Positions 34,458-44,668 are shown, numbered from the stretch's first letter. The stretch: DNA of 64,000 nt from JAUIKM01 sp964445695 (GCA_964445695.1 CAYULF010000003.1:186001-250000); one strand, 5' to 3'. The notes: generated from the letters alone by a model not told the origin. Numbers and translations are program-made.

Positions 34458-36755
34458 GTGAACAAACCACAGCAAAGATTAATTGATCGGGCGGCATCCC
34501 TGTTTGAAGCGGATGAACCGGCGCATCTGTGTATAGCCGCAGATGGGAGAGTGCTGGATGTGGATGACGCCGCGGAGGAAATGCTGGAACGACCGCGGCC
34601 AGAACTGACCGGCCGCGTGTATCGCGATGTCCTCGTGCTGCTCGATCCGCAGAGCCGGAGTTATGTCCAGCATATCGTCGAAGAGTGTTTGTGCGGAGCG
34701 CCGGAGAACAGCCTGCGTCGCGATTGCATCCTGGCGCTGCTGAACGGTCGGGAACTGGCCGTCCGCGTGGAGTTGCGTCTGTACTCCGAAAACGATGCGC
34801 GCCTGGCCTTTGTACGCCTGCGACGTCTGGAGAAAATTGAGCCGACCGCCGAGTCGCAGATTGCACGGCAGATCGGTCATTACAGTGCGTCGCTCGACCT
34901 CATGCCGGACAACATATGCGAGCTGGATCGCAACGGAACGATCCTGTTTCACAATCATCCGCCGCTGGGATTGCCGGCCGGTGATTATCGCGGCCGCAAT
35001 CTGTTTGACCTGCTCGAAGAAAACATGCGCCATATTCTGCGGCGCACACTTGACCAGGCGCATGCCGGCGGCAAAGCGACTCCATTTGAAATCCGCAGCA
35101 GGATGGACGGCCACACGCGCTGGTGGAACGGCATTGTGATACCGCACGAAGTTGACGGCGGCATCCGCCGGTTTGTCTGTCTGGGACGCGACGTCACCGC
35201 CGCCCGCAATGTCCAGGAAGAACGCGAACGACACCTGCAGGCGCTGCAGGAACTGGACAGGCTGAGTCGCCGGATGGCAGCTATGGAAGACGTGGACGAT
35301 ATCGACGACACAATTGCCGATGCGCTGCGGGACATGTTGGATTGTGATCGCGTTTATCTGCTGGCGCTCGACCGCGACACGATGCGCGAAGCGGATGTGG
35401 TGGCCGATTCGCGCAGCGATAAAATGAAGGCGTTGACGCCGGACCGCCGACTGCAGCTGACGGACGAGGTGGCCGCGCGCTTCCGTCAGGTGTTTTCTTC
35501 AGGCGTCACGCTGCGCTTTGATCCCGAAACCGGCCGGCAAATTCAACACCCCGTGCAGGAAAGCGCGGCTGGAAGCGAGATGCTGACCAGCGTCACTGAA
35601 CAGACAAATGGCATCTGGTTCCTGGGTGCACACAGTTCCGATGCGGCGCGGGTCTGGCGCACCTGGGAGTTCAGGCTGATTCGCAATGTTGCCGAGCGCC
35701 TGGAAGGTCATATACAGCGCATGTTGCTGCTCCGCGCGCTGCGGCGCAACGAACACCGCTTTCGCGTGCTGGCGGAGATAGCGACGGATTTCTGTTTTCA
35801 CGTGCTTATTGACAATTCGGGCGCAGAAAATATCCTGTGGCACACCGAGGAGGTGCGGGAGTTTGCAGGAGTTTCAGCCGCCGAAATGGCCGCCGGGGGA
35901 TTGCTGAAAACGCTGTTCGGTGCCGAAAGCGAACGCGTGGTGGAGCATCTGCGCGTCGGACGTTTTCCCGAGCGGCGCGAGCGTACCTGGCGGCCTGAAC
36001 GCGCGCGCAAGCGCCAGGTTGTCGACATGCTGCGGGCGCGTAAACAGGACGACGGATTTCACATATTTGGCGCAATCCGCGATGTCTCGGCGCGCTATGC
36101 CATCCAGGAGCGGCTCCAGGCGGGAATGGTAGAGCAGGAAGCAATGGTGCGGGAGATTCATCACCGCGTCAAAAACAACTTGCAAATTGTTTCCAGTCTG
36201 TTGAATATCCAGATGCGAACAATCAAAGAAGAGCATTATCGTTCGATCTTTCGCGAAAGCCGCTCCAGGATTCGCAGCATGGCCTTGATTCACGACAAAC
36301 TGTACCATTCCGACAACCTTGCACGCATCGACTTCAGTACCTATGTGCACAGCCTCGTCCGCGAACTGCGCCGCAGCTTCGGGGTTCACGAAGGCAGCGT
36401 GGCGACCGACGTCGACATCGAACAACTGTTCCTGAGTGTACAACAGGCGGTACCCTGCGGGCTCGTAATCAACGAATTGGTCAACAATTCCCTGAAGTAC
36501 GCATTTCCCGAGGAGTGGCGCAGCGGCGGCCGCCAGGCGCGCATCAGCATTGCAATGCGCGTCGATCCGGATGAAGGCGGCCGCAAGTATCGACTGACAA
36601 TTGCCGATAACGGAGTGGGGCTGCCCGCAGCGGCCACGACGACGCCCCGGCACACCGCCATCGGACTGCAATTGGTGAGCATGTTACTCAAGCAGATCGA
36701 CGGCACCCTGCGTGTTGACAGACAACATGGCACTACCTGCGAGATTCGATTTTGA
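34458..36755 (+). CDS. PAS/GAF sensor histidine kinase (HisKA_2 type)
   Basis: A 765-residue soluble kinase. Domains in order are PAS about 15-125, PAS about 140-255, GAF about 265-425, PAS-like about 430-560, HisKA_2 about 565-640 with His in REIHHRVKNNLQIVSSLL, and HATPase_c to the end (VINELVNNSLKYAF, IADNGVGLP, IGLQLVSMLLKQ). It has no membrane segment, so it senses a cytoplasmic signal. HisKA_2 kinases usually phosphorylate a stand-alone or N-terminal receiver; the next gene, 37 bp downstream, starts with exactly such a receiver. The start is GTG at 34458 with a distant AGGTGG. Confidence 0.9.
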   Translation: MNKPQQRLIDRAASLFEADEPAHLCIAADGRVLDVDDAAEEMLERPRPELTGRVYRDVLVLLDPQSRSYVQHIVEECLCGAPENSLRRDCILALLNGRELAVRVELRLYSENDARLAFVRLRRLEKIEPTAESQIARQIGHYSASLDLMPDNICELDRNGTILFHNHPPLGLPAGDYRGRNLFDLLEENMRHILRRTLDQAHAGGKATPFEIRSRMDGHTRWWNGIVIPHEVDGGIRRFVCLGRDVTAARNVQEERERHLQALQELDRLSRRMAAMEDVDDIDDTIADALRDMLDCDRVYLLALDRDTMREADVVADSRSDKMKALTPDRRLQLTDEVAARFRQVFSSGVTLRFDPETGRQIQHPVQESAAGSEMLTSVTEQTNGIWFLGAHSSDAARVWRTWEFRLIRNVAERLEGHIQRMLLLRALRRNEHRFRVLAEIATDFCFHVLIDNSGAENILWHTEEVREFAGVSAAEMAAGGLLKTLFGAESERVVEHLRVGRFPERRERTWRPERARKRQVVDMLRARKQDDGFHIFGAIRDVSARYAIQERLQAGMVEQEAMVREIHHRVKNNLQIVSSLLNIQMRTIKEEHYRSIFRESRSRIRSMALIHDKLYHSDNLARIDFSTYVHSLVRELRRSFGVHEGSVATDVDIEQLFLSVQQAVPCGLVINELVNNSLKYAFPEEWRSGGRQARISIAMRVDPDEGGRKYRLTIADNGVGLPAAATTTPRHTAIGLQLVSMLLKQIDGTLRVDRQHGTTCEIRF

Positions 36756-36792
36756 GTGACGATTCGCACACGGAATTCCGGAGAAGCCAGCT

Positions 36793-39700
36793 ATGCCGGA
36801 CACCAGCATTCTGCTCGTAGAAGATGAAGCGATAATCGCACACGATATCAGCGACTACCTGCGTTCGCGCGGCTTCCGCATCAGCGGCCCGGCGGACAAC
36901 TACGGCGATGCCCTCAACCTGGCGCGGGCCGAACGACCCGACGTGGCATTGATCGATATCCGACTGAAACACTCCGGCCGCGACGGCATCGATCTTGCCG
37001 GCACCCTGGCACAGTACGACATTCCAACCGTCTTTCTTACTTCGCATTCCGACGACAATACACTTGAACGCGCCCGGCAGACGAAGCCCTACGCCTACGT
37101 TCTGAAACCCTACAACGAACGCGAACTCGAGCTGGCGCTCACAACCGCCGTGCAGCGCAGCAAGGCCGATCGGGAAGGGCGGCGCCTGCAGCAACTCATG
37201 TTTGCAGTTCTCGGCAGCGTCTCCGACGCCCTGATCGCCCTGGCGAGCGACGGCAGCATTGCTTTTTCCAACGACGCGGCATGCGCGCGCTTCGGGCTCA
37301 ATTCCAACGCTATTACAGGACGTCGCCTCGGCGACATCATAGAGTTTGGCCCGATGGACGGCGGTGCGCGTTTTGCACCGGATCTGGATTTCCTGCAGCG
37401 CTGTGCCGCAGCTGCGGAACCACAACGCGGCTTGCTGTATTGCGGACAATCTTCCGGCGTACCGGTGGAACTGAGCGTAAAAGCGGTTCAAAACTCGGAG
37501 CCGCTCTCCTTCATGCTGTCCATATCGGACATCAGCGCCGAACACCAGGCCAACCTGGAACTCAAGCGCCGCAGCGCGTTTCTGCGCACGGTGGTCGACG
37601 GCATCCTTGACGCTTTGCTTGTCATTGAGGTCGATGCCGATCAACGCCTCAAATGTTCGTACGTCAACCCGGCTTACACGGAGCTTACCGGCCAAAGCGC
37701 GAATGAAATTGAAGGCAAAATGCTCGAAGATTTCATGCCGAAGCAGGACCTCGGACGTCTGCGTCCCCAGGTTCTCAACCTGGTCGAAACCGGCGTTCCA
37801 CGAAAATTTGAGACGGAAGTGCTGACCCCGTCCGGCGCCAAGCCGATGATCACTCAATTGACGCGAGTGGAAGTGCGCAACGGCGTGACGACCATTGTCG
37901 CGGCACGGCGCGACATCAGCGCTCAGCGACAGGCTGAAACCACGCTGCAGTATCGCTTCAGGCTGGAGCAGCTAATCTCCGCCATATCAAAGGGTTTCGT
38001 CGGTTCCGAGCTGCACATGCTCGATCGCGAAATCGTCAACGCTTTGGAGAACGTGTCGCGGTTTATGGGGTTTACGGTCGCCGCCGTATTCCAGCTGGAT
38101 CCCGAGTCCGATACGCTGCGCAACCAACACCGCTGGGCCGCCGAGACCACGGATGCCGCTGCCATTGAGTTTAACGACGAGATGTGCCGCGAGCTGAAAA
38201 ATCGCATGGACAACAACAACCCCGTTGTCCTGCAGGCCTGTGATTCGGCCGAATGCAAAGAGCTTTGCGGCTGGATGAGAAAGAACGACATTCAGCGGGT
38301 CAGACTGCTGCCGCTCAAAGCCGAAGAGGGCATTTTCGGCATGCTGCTCTTTGGTGAAGACAGCCGCAATGACAATCTGGACAAAGAAGCCAGCGCCGGT
38401 ATCGAGATCATTGCAGAGTTGATAGCCAATGCCGAGTCGCGCCGTCGAATTCACATGAGCCTGCGCAAAAGCGAGGACTACCTGACCCTGGCTCAGACCG
38501 TCGCGGGAATCGGCAGCTGGGAATACAGCCCGGGCAGCGACGTCACGACCAGCAGTGACGCCCTCGACAGCCTGTTCGGTCTGAATCGCAAAAACAAACC
38601 GCAGACATTCCGCGCCTGGCGCAAAGTCATCCACGAGGACGACCGCAATCGCGTGGTGACAGGTATTATCAATGCGCTTCGCGACGGCAAACACTACTCA
38701 ACCATGTACAGGATCGTCAGGTCCGACGGCGAGTCGCGCTGGCACCAGCTGAAAGCGCGCGTTGTGCGCGACATTTTCGGCGAAAACAAACTCATTGCCG
38801 TTAATTACGACATTACCGACAGGAAAGTCAGCCGCGACAAACTCTCGGCCAGCGAGCGGCGCTACCGTCAATTGGTTGAAGCTACACCCGACGGCATTAT
38901 CGTGCACCGGCGCAATCGCATTCTGTATTCCAATCCTTCCGCGGCCCGCATGCTGGGTGCCGAAAAACCGGCCGACCTCGTCGGCATGGCCGTCATGGAT
39001 TTTGTGCACCCCGACTATCGCGAATTCGTTGCCAAACGCGTCGCCGAAGTGCATCAGAAAGGCGTTTCCGCGCCGCTGGCCGAAGAAAAACTGCTGCGGA
39101 TGGACGGCTCGCCCATTGACGTGGAAATTGTCGGAATTGCCGTTCGCTATGATGAAGAAGCCGCCACGCAGGCGATCATTCGCGACATCACGGAGCGCAA
39201 GCAGACCCAGCTGCGCCTGCGCGAAAGCGAAGAAAAACTGCGTCTGATGGTCGAGCATGCCAACGACACGATCTTCACCTTGCGTCCCGACTACGAAATC
39301 AGCTACATCTCTCCGGCCATCCAGAATCAGCTCGGTTTTGAACCGGAATTTCTGATCGGTCGTTCACTGCAACGCTGGGTGCACGGCGAGGACATGACAG
39401 CGCTGGAAGCCGCGCTGGAAACGCTGGAAGCACGGCCCGAAGAGCGAATCGAAGTCGAATATCGCATCCGCAACGTCATGCGCGAATGGCGCTGGCACTC
39501 GACGACTCTGTCGGTCATTACCGACGATACGGTGTACATTCAGGGATTTGTCGGCGTGTCCAAGGACATCACGCTGCGCAAGGACATGGAGGAAGCGCTG
39601 CGCTCTTCCGAGCAGGAAATGCGCAACGTTTTTGAGCACGCCCATGACGCTATCCTGATTCTGGATGAACGGGGTGAGGCCATTCTTGACGTCAACGAAC

Positions 39701-41178
39701 GCGCCTGCGAGCTGTACGGCTACACGCGTCAGGCCTTCAAACGCATGACCCCGGCCGGCCTCAGCATCGCCTCCGCCGGCGGCGACGAGTATTTCAGCGC
39801 CACCGTGGCCAGCAAGTCTTTCAACTCCTGCGTTACGACGCACGTGCGCGCGGACGGCGGTGAAGTCGTGCTCGAAGTGCACTCGTCCATCATCAGCTTC
39901 AAAGGGCGGCCGGCGGTGCTCTGCTCGCTGCGCGATATCACCGAAAGAATGGCGGCTCAGGAGGAAATCCGCAAACTCTCGCTGGTCGCCAGCAATACCA
40001 GCAACGGCGTTGTGATCGCCGGCAGAGAAGGTCGCGTGGAATGGGTCAACGAAGGTTTCACCCGTATAAGCGGCTATCGCCTGGAAGACGTCCTCGGTCG
40101 ACGCCTCGGCGATCTCAAGGCCGGCGCAGCCACCGATCCCGTTGTGCTGACAGACATCGCCGAAGCCGTCAAACAGGGACGTCAGTTCGACGCAGAAATC
40201 CTGAACTACAATGCAGATGGCGGCACGTATTGGGCGCAGCTGCAGATTGCGCCGATGGAAAGCGTTGAAGAATCCGGCGGCGGCAATTTTGTGGTTGTTC
40301 TCACCGACATCACGGACCTCAAACATCACGAAGCTGAACTCAAGGCCGCCAAACGAGAGCTGGAAGCTTCCAACCAGATCCTCGAAATTCGCGTGGCCGA
40401 GCGCACCAACGATCTGCACATGGCTATGCGCAAGCTCAGCGAGGCGCTCGAAAAGGAAAAACTGCTCAACGATCTCAAATCGCGGTTTGTCAGCATGGTG
40501 TCTCACGAGTTTCGCACGCCGCTCTCGGGTATTCTGGGTAGCGCCGAGCTGCTCGATCGTTATCTGCTGCGCCTGGACGACAAAAGCCGCAAGGATCGTT
40601 TCCAGCAGATTTACCACGCCGTGGATCGCATGACGGAAATTCTGGATCAGGTCGTTTCCCTCAGCCAGTCGGAAGCTCTGTCGCAGTCGTTTGAGCCGCG
40701 ATCGGTCTCCATGCAGCGCTTTGTGCAGTCGACCATTCAGCAGTTCAAATCCGAGCACGCGCAGGAGCGACAGATTGATTTTGAGCTGGCAGGCGGCGCA
40801 AACGGCACCGACGAGGCCCAGGTGGACGTCAAACTGCTCGAGCCTGCGCTTATCGGCGTTTTAAAAAATGCCGTGCAGTATTCGCCGCCCGAAACACGCG
40901 TTCTCGTCAGTCTGTATCTGGAGCGCGACGACGTCATCCTTCGCGTTTCCGACAGCGGCGTCGGCATTCCGCAGGACGAGGTCCAGCTGATTTTTGAGCC
41001 ATTTCACCGCGCGGCCAATGTGGAAATTGTTCCCGGCACCGGACTGGGCCTGGTTTTTGTCAAGCAGTGCGTAGAGCGCCACGGCGGGGAAGTCGCCGTC
41101 GAGAGTTCGCTCGGGCAGGGCACCACGATTACACTGCAGTTGCCGCGCCACATTGCCGAATTGCGCCACACTTCCTGA
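36793..41178 (+). CDS. Receiver-multi-PAS-GAF hybrid sensor histidine kinase
   Basis: A 1461-residue cytoplasmic hybrid kinase. The N-terminal receiver (about 5-125) has VEDEAIIAHD, phospho-acceptor Asp in LIDIRLK, and LKPYNERELE. PAS domains sit at about 135-255 and 260-385, a GAF domain at about 400-555, and five more PAS domains between about 560 and 1180, several with the PAC ending (DITDRK, DITERK, DITLRK). A coiled coil (LEIRVAERTNDLHMAMRKL) leads to HisKA with MVSHEFRTPLSG near 1235, and HATPase_c with LKNAVQYSP, DSGVGIP and GTGLGLVFVKQ. The receiver at the front suggests that phosphorylation by the upstream kinase tunes this kinase. No output regulator is adjacent. Confidence 0.92.
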   Translation: MPDTSILLVEDEAIIAHDISDYLRSRGFRISGPADNYGDALNLARAERPDVALIDIRLKHSGRDGIDLAGTLAQYDIPTVFLTSHSDDNTLERARQTKPYAYVLKPYNERELELALTTAVQRSKADREGRRLQQLMFAVLGSVSDALIALASDGSIAFSNDAACARFGLNSNAITGRRLGDIIEFGPMDGGARFAPDLDFLQRCAAAAEPQRGLLYCGQSSGVPVELSVKAVQNSEPLSFMLSISDISAEHQANLELKRRSAFLRTVVDGILDALLVIEVDADQRLKCSYVNPAYTELTGQSANEIEGKMLEDFMPKQDLGRLRPQVLNLVETGVPRKFETEVLTPSGAKPMITQLTRVEVRNGVTTIVAARRDISAQRQAETTLQYRFRLEQLISAISKGFVGSELHMLDREIVNALENVSRFMGFTVAAVFQLDPESDTLRNQHRWAAETTDAAAIEFNDEMCRELKNRMDNNNPVVLQACDSAECKELCGWMRKNDIQRVRLLPLKAEEGIFGMLLFGEDSRNDNLDKEASAGIEIIAELIANAESRRRIHMSLRKSEDYLTLAQTVAGIGSWEYSPGSDVTTSSDALDSLFGLNRKNKPQTFRAWRKVIHEDDRNRVVTGIINALRDGKHYSTMYRIVRSDGESRWHQLKARVVRDIFGENKLIAVNYDITDRKVSRDKLSASERRYRQLVEATPDGIIVHRRNRILYSNPSAARMLGAEKPADLVGMAVMDFVHPDYREFVAKRVAEVHQKGVSAPLAEEKLLRMDGSPIDVEIVGIAVRYDEEAATQAIIRDITERKQTQLRLRESEEKLRLMVEHANDTIFTLRPDYEISYISPAIQNQLGFEPEFLIGRSLQRWVHGEDMTALEAALETLEARPEERIEVEYRIRNVMREWRWHSTTLSVITDDTVYIQGFVGVSKDITLRKDMEEALRSSEQEMRNVFEHAHDAILILDERGEAILDVNERACELYGYTRQAFKRMTPAGLSIASAGGDEYFSATVASKSFNSCVTTHVRADGGEVVLEVHSSIISFKGRPAVLCSLRDITERMAAQEEIRKLSLVASNTSNGVVIAGREGRVEWVNEGFTRISGYRLEDVLGRRLGDLKAGAATDPVVLTDIAEAVKQGRQFDAEILNYNADGGTYWAQLQIAPMESVEESGGGNFVVVLTDITDLKHHEAELKAAKRELEASNQILEIRVAERTNDLHMAMRKLSEALEKEKLLNDLKSRFVSMVSHEFRTPLSGILGSAELLDRYLLRLDDKSRKDRFQQIYHAVDRMTEILDQVVSLSQSEALSQSFEPRSVSMQRFVQSTIQQFKSEHAQERQIDFELAGGANGTDEAQVDVKLLEPALIGVLKNAVQYSPPETRVLVSLYLERDDVILRVSDSGVGIPQDEVQLIFEPFHRAANVEIVPGTGLGLVFVKQCVERHGGEVAVESSLGQGTTITLQLPRHIAELRHTS

Positions 41179-41480
41179 TCTTTCATGAATTCTCTTGTTA
41201 GTCGCGCGGTGATCATGACTGTGTCCTCGTGTTGTTTCAGGTAATGCAGCATATGACGCCCTGAGCTCCATTCGGCATGGTTCACCCGCCGCTGATGACC
41301 GGTCACACCGATTGTACTTGACAACGAGCGCACAATTTTGTAAATCAGAAGCCGCAAAACACAGGTCTCCACCGCACGTGGCCCGCTTGAAATCCTGACG
41401 GCGAACGACGCAGCGCAACACCCGGCGTGACCTGCGCATCGGGAGACCTTTCACATACATCCCAGTTTGGAACCCACAAT
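41179..41480. other. 302-bp intergenic region
   Basis: It lies between the hybrid kinase and a small ORF. I see no gene, repeat or convincing terminator in it. Confidence 0.35.
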
Positions 41481-41777
41481 ATGTTGCATACATCAAACCA
41501 GCAAAACCTGGACGGCGAATCCAACGTCGGCAGGATCATCAGTCTCAATCCAGACCAGAATCACATCATTACATCTATTCGCGGCCGCCGCAGTACCGGT
41601 TTTCTGCTAACCAGGCGCAACGCCGACGGCGTACTGACTACGAACTATCATCTGCGTGACGAACAAGGAAATGTCAGGAAAGGGCGCGTGGATCAGCAGG
41701 CGTCGGACGTAACGTCGCAGCCGCGTCAATCCGGATCAGAACCCGCGGGGGGAATGACCAGGCAAGATTTTTCGTAA
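41481..41777 (+). CDS. Small hypothetical protein
   Basis: A 98-residue ORF from ATG 41481 (MLHTSNQQNL); the frame is open upstream to 41427. It is polar and basic, with a central segment RGRRSTGFLLTRRNADGVL that reads like a short beta hairpin, and a disordered Gln/Ser/Gly-rich tail. There is no signal peptide, membrane segment or strong Shine-Dalgarno. It lies between the hybrid kinase and the TPR protein on the same strand, so a role in that signalling block is possible. It could also be a chance ORF. Confidence 0.4.
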   Translation: MLHTSNQQNLDGESNVGRIISLNPDQNHIITSIRGRRSTGFLLTRRNADGVLTTNYHLRDEQGNVRKGRVDQQASDVTSQPRQSGSEPAGGMTRQDFS

Positions 41778-41924
41778 CTTGATCGCGGCGCATTTTTTAT
41801 TCGATTGAGTCGGGGCGTCAGTGCGGAGTAACAGTCGTATCCGCATTGCCGTCGATTATTTTTTGTAAGCCAGGCTCATTCATAGAGCAGTTGCAGCTAT
41901 TCGACCGAAGCGGTACATACCTGA

Positions 41925-43823
41925 ATGCAGGACAACGGGCACTACCTGACTGTGGATTCGGCTCTCACGCGGGCCGAGGAGTTGCTGGCGTCGGAGGACT
42001 TTGCGTCCGCCGAGAACATGGCGGCGCATGCCTTGCGTTCACACACGGCAGTCTCTCCGGCTAAAGAAGACCGCATTTCACATGTGCGCACAGAGGCCCG
42101 CATTCTGCTTGCCATAAGTCGCTGTCGACGCCGGAGCGATTACCAGGCCGGCTTCGATCTGATGCGCGACATTTGCAATCTCTACACATCAATCGGTCGC
42201 GCTGATGAAGCGGTAGACATCCTCAGGTCCGAGGCGCAAGTCATTGAGAAATGTGGCGATACGGAGATTGTCTCCAGTTACTACGCCTTGCTTTTGCAAA
42301 TATTGACCGAGCTGGACGACCGCAAGTCGCTGACGCAAATTCACCTGAAAGCCGGCAACTTTGTGTTCAACCGCGGGCGGTATCCCGAGTCCCGCGTGCA
42401 CTACGAAGCGGCGCTGGAACTGGCGCGCGACAATCGGTTCGATCGCCTCGAAGCCGACGCCCATCTCAACATCGGCAACGTTCATTGGGCCTGCGGTGAT
42501 TACGATGACGCCCTTCAGTGTTACCTGCTGGCGGAAGAACACTACAGCCGACTCGGCGAAATGCGCGCCCGCAGCGACGTGTATAACAATGTCGGCGCCA
42601 TCTATCTGTACCAGGGTGAATACGCGCTCGTCCTTGAATACTTCCTCAAGGCTCTCGGCATTAGACAGGAAGCGGGCGACTGGAAACGAGTCGCCGGCTC
42701 GCTGATGAACATCGGCAACGTGTACTTTCACCTGGGACACGAGGCCTCCGCCTTTGAATACTACCTGCAGAGTAAAAACCTCTACGAGCAGCACGACGAC
42801 CGTCCCGGTATGGCCGAGTTGCTGGTCAATATCGGTGCGGTGTACGAACGCACAAACAACCGCGAGTTGGCGCTGCAAGCCTACCACAAGAGCGTTGAAC
42901 TTCGCAGGGATTGCGGTCTGGAAGCGCTTCTTGCCACAACATTGATCAATATTGCCATTGTCTACACAAACAGCGGCGACTACCAAAGCGCCATAGAACA
43001 CGCACAGCTGGCGCTGGTGAAAGCGCAGGAGAATGAAGATCTGCGCGTGCAGAGCTACGCCATCAATTGCCTCGGCGAAGCTAAAATGAAAAACGGCGAA
43101 CGCCAGGCCGCGCGCGAACACCTGGAACAGGCGCTTGAAATCCGTCGACGCCTGGGTTACCGCTCCGGCGAGGCCGAAACGCTGAACGCCATCGCCGAAC
43201 TGGAAATGATGGAAGACGATCCAGAATCCGCCCTGGCAACGATTGAGGAGGCGCTGACGAGTGCGCGTGAGCTGAACGAAAAACCGCGCGAACTGGAGCT
43301 TCTGCTCAAATCCGCGCGTTGCCATGAGCAGTGCGGTCAACTGCGCGAAGCTCTGGACGATCACCACAAAGCCAACGAATTGCGGGCGCAGATTGAACGC
43401 GACAAAAACAGTCAGCTGCTCACAAACCTGCAGGTGGTGCATCAGGTCGAAGACCTGCGGCGCAACAAAGACGGCGCACACCGGCGCGTGCAAGCGCTGG
43501 AGCAACAGATCGGTGCGCTCGAGACACTACAACATGCATTGCAAGTGCGCGAGCAGGACCGCAGCGAGTCGTTGCGCGTCATTTCACACGACCTTCGCAA
43601 GTCGCTTACGAGCATCGGGGCCGCCCTGCGCCGCCAACCGGAGTCCATGGAAACCGGCCGAGCGCCGGCGGCCGGACGGGAAAATCAACACGTCGCCGAG
43701 TCGATTCAGCAGGCGGGCAAGGTCGTGGCAAGGCTGGAAGAATTACTGATTCCGTCTGTCGCAACCGGCGACAACGACCTGGATGAAAGCGGCCAAATTG
43801 ACACAAAACAAAAAAAATCTTAA
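41925..43823 (+). CDS. TPR protein with a kinase dimerisation-like C-terminus and no ATPase domain
   Basis: A 632-residue cytoplasmic protein. Residues about 10-490 contain around 11 tetratricopeptide repeats (clear units with LNIGNVHWACGDYDDALQCY, NVGAIYLYQGEYALVLEYF, INIAIVYTNSGDYQSAIEHA). A coiled coil spans about 495-545. Then a HisKA-like helix RVISHDLRKSLTSIGAALRR with a histidine in the correct H-box context (SHDLRKSL) is followed by a second helix (QQAGKVVARLEELL), after which the protein ends. Related proteins of the TPR-HisKA-HATPase type continue into an ATPase domain; here it is absent. The protein may be a phosphotransfer partner or a kinase decoy. No Shine-Dalgarno was noted. 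Confidence 0.85.
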   Translation: MQDNGHYLTVDSALTRAEELLASEDFASAENMAAHALRSHTAVSPAKEDRISHVRTEARILLAISRCRRRSDYQAGFDLMRDICNLYTSIGRADEAVDILRSEAQVIEKCGDTEIVSSYYALLLQILTELDDRKSLTQIHLKAGNFVFNRGRYPESRVHYEAALELARDNRFDRLEADAHLNIGNVHWACGDYDDALQCYLLAEEHYSRLGEMRARSDVYNNVGAIYLYQGEYALVLEYFLKALGIRQEAGDWKRVAGSLMNIGNVYFHLGHEASAFEYYLQSKNLYEQHDDRPGMAELLVNIGAVYERTNNRELALQAYHKSVELRRDCGLEALLATTLINIAIVYTNSGDYQSAIEHAQLALVKAQENEDLRVQSYAINCLGEAKMKNGERQAAREHLEQALEIRRRLGYRSGEAETLNAIAELEMMEDDPESALATIEEALTSARELNEKPRELELLLKSARCHEQCGQLREALDDHHKANELRAQIERDKNSQLLTNLQVVHQVEDLRRNKDGAHRRVQALEQQIGALETLQHALQVREQDRSESLRVISHDLRKSLTSIGAALRRQPESMETGRAPAAGRENQHVAESIQQAGKVVARLEELLIPSVATGDNDLDESGQIDTKQKKS

Positions 43824-43956
43824 TATCGCCGCGTTTTGACCGTCCTCGCGGTATGGCTTTTAGCTGTCGCCGTGTATCCGACGCGGTCGAAGCCCGATCC
43901 CGGCAACAACGACTTTGTTTTGATAACTGTAACACAAAACCTCAGTTGGAGGAAGA

Positions 43957-44580
43957 ATGCGTAAACTCATCATTTTGGCATTGGCGATGACGCTGGCTCT
44001 GCCCGCTGCGTTCAATGCACAAACCTCGGGTAAATCGAAGAATATGCTCACAGCTCTGATCAAGACAACTGCCGGCGATATCAAGCTGGAACTGTACGGC
44101 AAGGAAACGCCGCTTACTGTAGCGAATTTTGTCAACCTTGCTCGCCGCGGTTACTACGACGGCATCGTCTTCCATCGCGTCATTGCCAACTTCATGATTC
44201 AGGGCGGCGACCCGACGGGCACCGGCAGCGGCGGTCCCGGTTATCGTTTTGAAGATGAATTTGTGCCGCAGCTGCGTCACAACAGCCCCGGCATTCTGTC
44301 GATGGCCAATGCGGGCCCGGCAACGAACGGCAGCCAGTTTTTTATTACGCACCTGCCCACGCCGCACCTCGATGATCATCATACGGTCTTCGGCAAAGTT
44401 GTGGATGAAGCGAGCCAGAATTCCGTTAACGCTGTGCGTCAGGGCGCTAAAATCATTTCGGTGACGATTGAAGGCGAAGTTCCGGCCGAAGTCAAAGCGG
44501 TTCAAAATCGCGTTGACGAGTGGAACAAAGTCCTCGATCAGAAATTCCCGGACAAACTGAAGCCGGCGACGCCGCTCTGA
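43957..44580 (+). CDS. Periplasmic cyclophilin-type peptidyl-prolyl isomerase
   Basis: A 207-residue exported foldase. The signal peptide is MRKLIILALAMTLALPAAFNA. The cyclophilin domain spans about residues 30-165: ALIKTTAGDIKLELYGKETP, FHRVIANFMIQGGDPTG (catalytic Arg in FHRV, then the FMIQGGD motif), LSMANAGPATNGSQFFIT and HTVFGKVV. A C-terminal helical extension of about 40 residues (EGEVPAEVKAVQNRVDEW) follows. It should isomerise prolyl bonds of envelope proteins. GGAGGA lies about 7 bp before the ATG. A strong terminator follows at 44631. Confidence 0.93.
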   Translation: MRKLIILALAMTLALPAAFNAQTSGKSKNMLTALIKTTAGDIKLELYGKETPLTVANFVNLARRGYYDGIVFHRVIANFMIQGGDPTGTGSGGPGYRFEDEFVPQLRHNSPGILSMANAGPATNGSQFFITHLPTPHLDDHHTVFGKVVDEASQNSVNAVRQGAKIISVTIEGEVPAEVKAVQNRVDEWNKVLDQKFPDKLKPATPL

Positions 44581-44630
44581 CAACAAGCTGAGCCGCGGGG
44601 TCTTGTATATACCCGCACCATCTAAAAAAC

Positions 44631-44668
44631 AAAAAAGTCCCGCAGCATTGAAGCTGCGGGACTTTTTT
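44631..44668. terminator. Bidirectional terminator
   Basis: AAAAAAGTCCCGCAGC and GCTGCGGGACTTTTTT pair over 16 bp with a 6-nt loop. It lies between the converging cyclophilin and coiled-coil lipoprotein genes and has U-tracts in both directions. Confidence 0.9.

Noticed and set aside
36733..37857. Minus-strand 374-residue ORF at the kinase gene junction
   Set aside because: Overlaps two real plus-strand genes and has no ribosome binding site or domain.
39364..40758. Minus-strand 464-residue ORF inside the hybrid kinase gene
   Set aside because: It lies wholly inside a well-supported kinase reading frame on the other strand and has no family resemblance.
42189..43505. Minus-strand 438-residue ORF opposite the TPR protein
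   Set aside because: Mirror of the periodic TPR codons; no motifs of its own.
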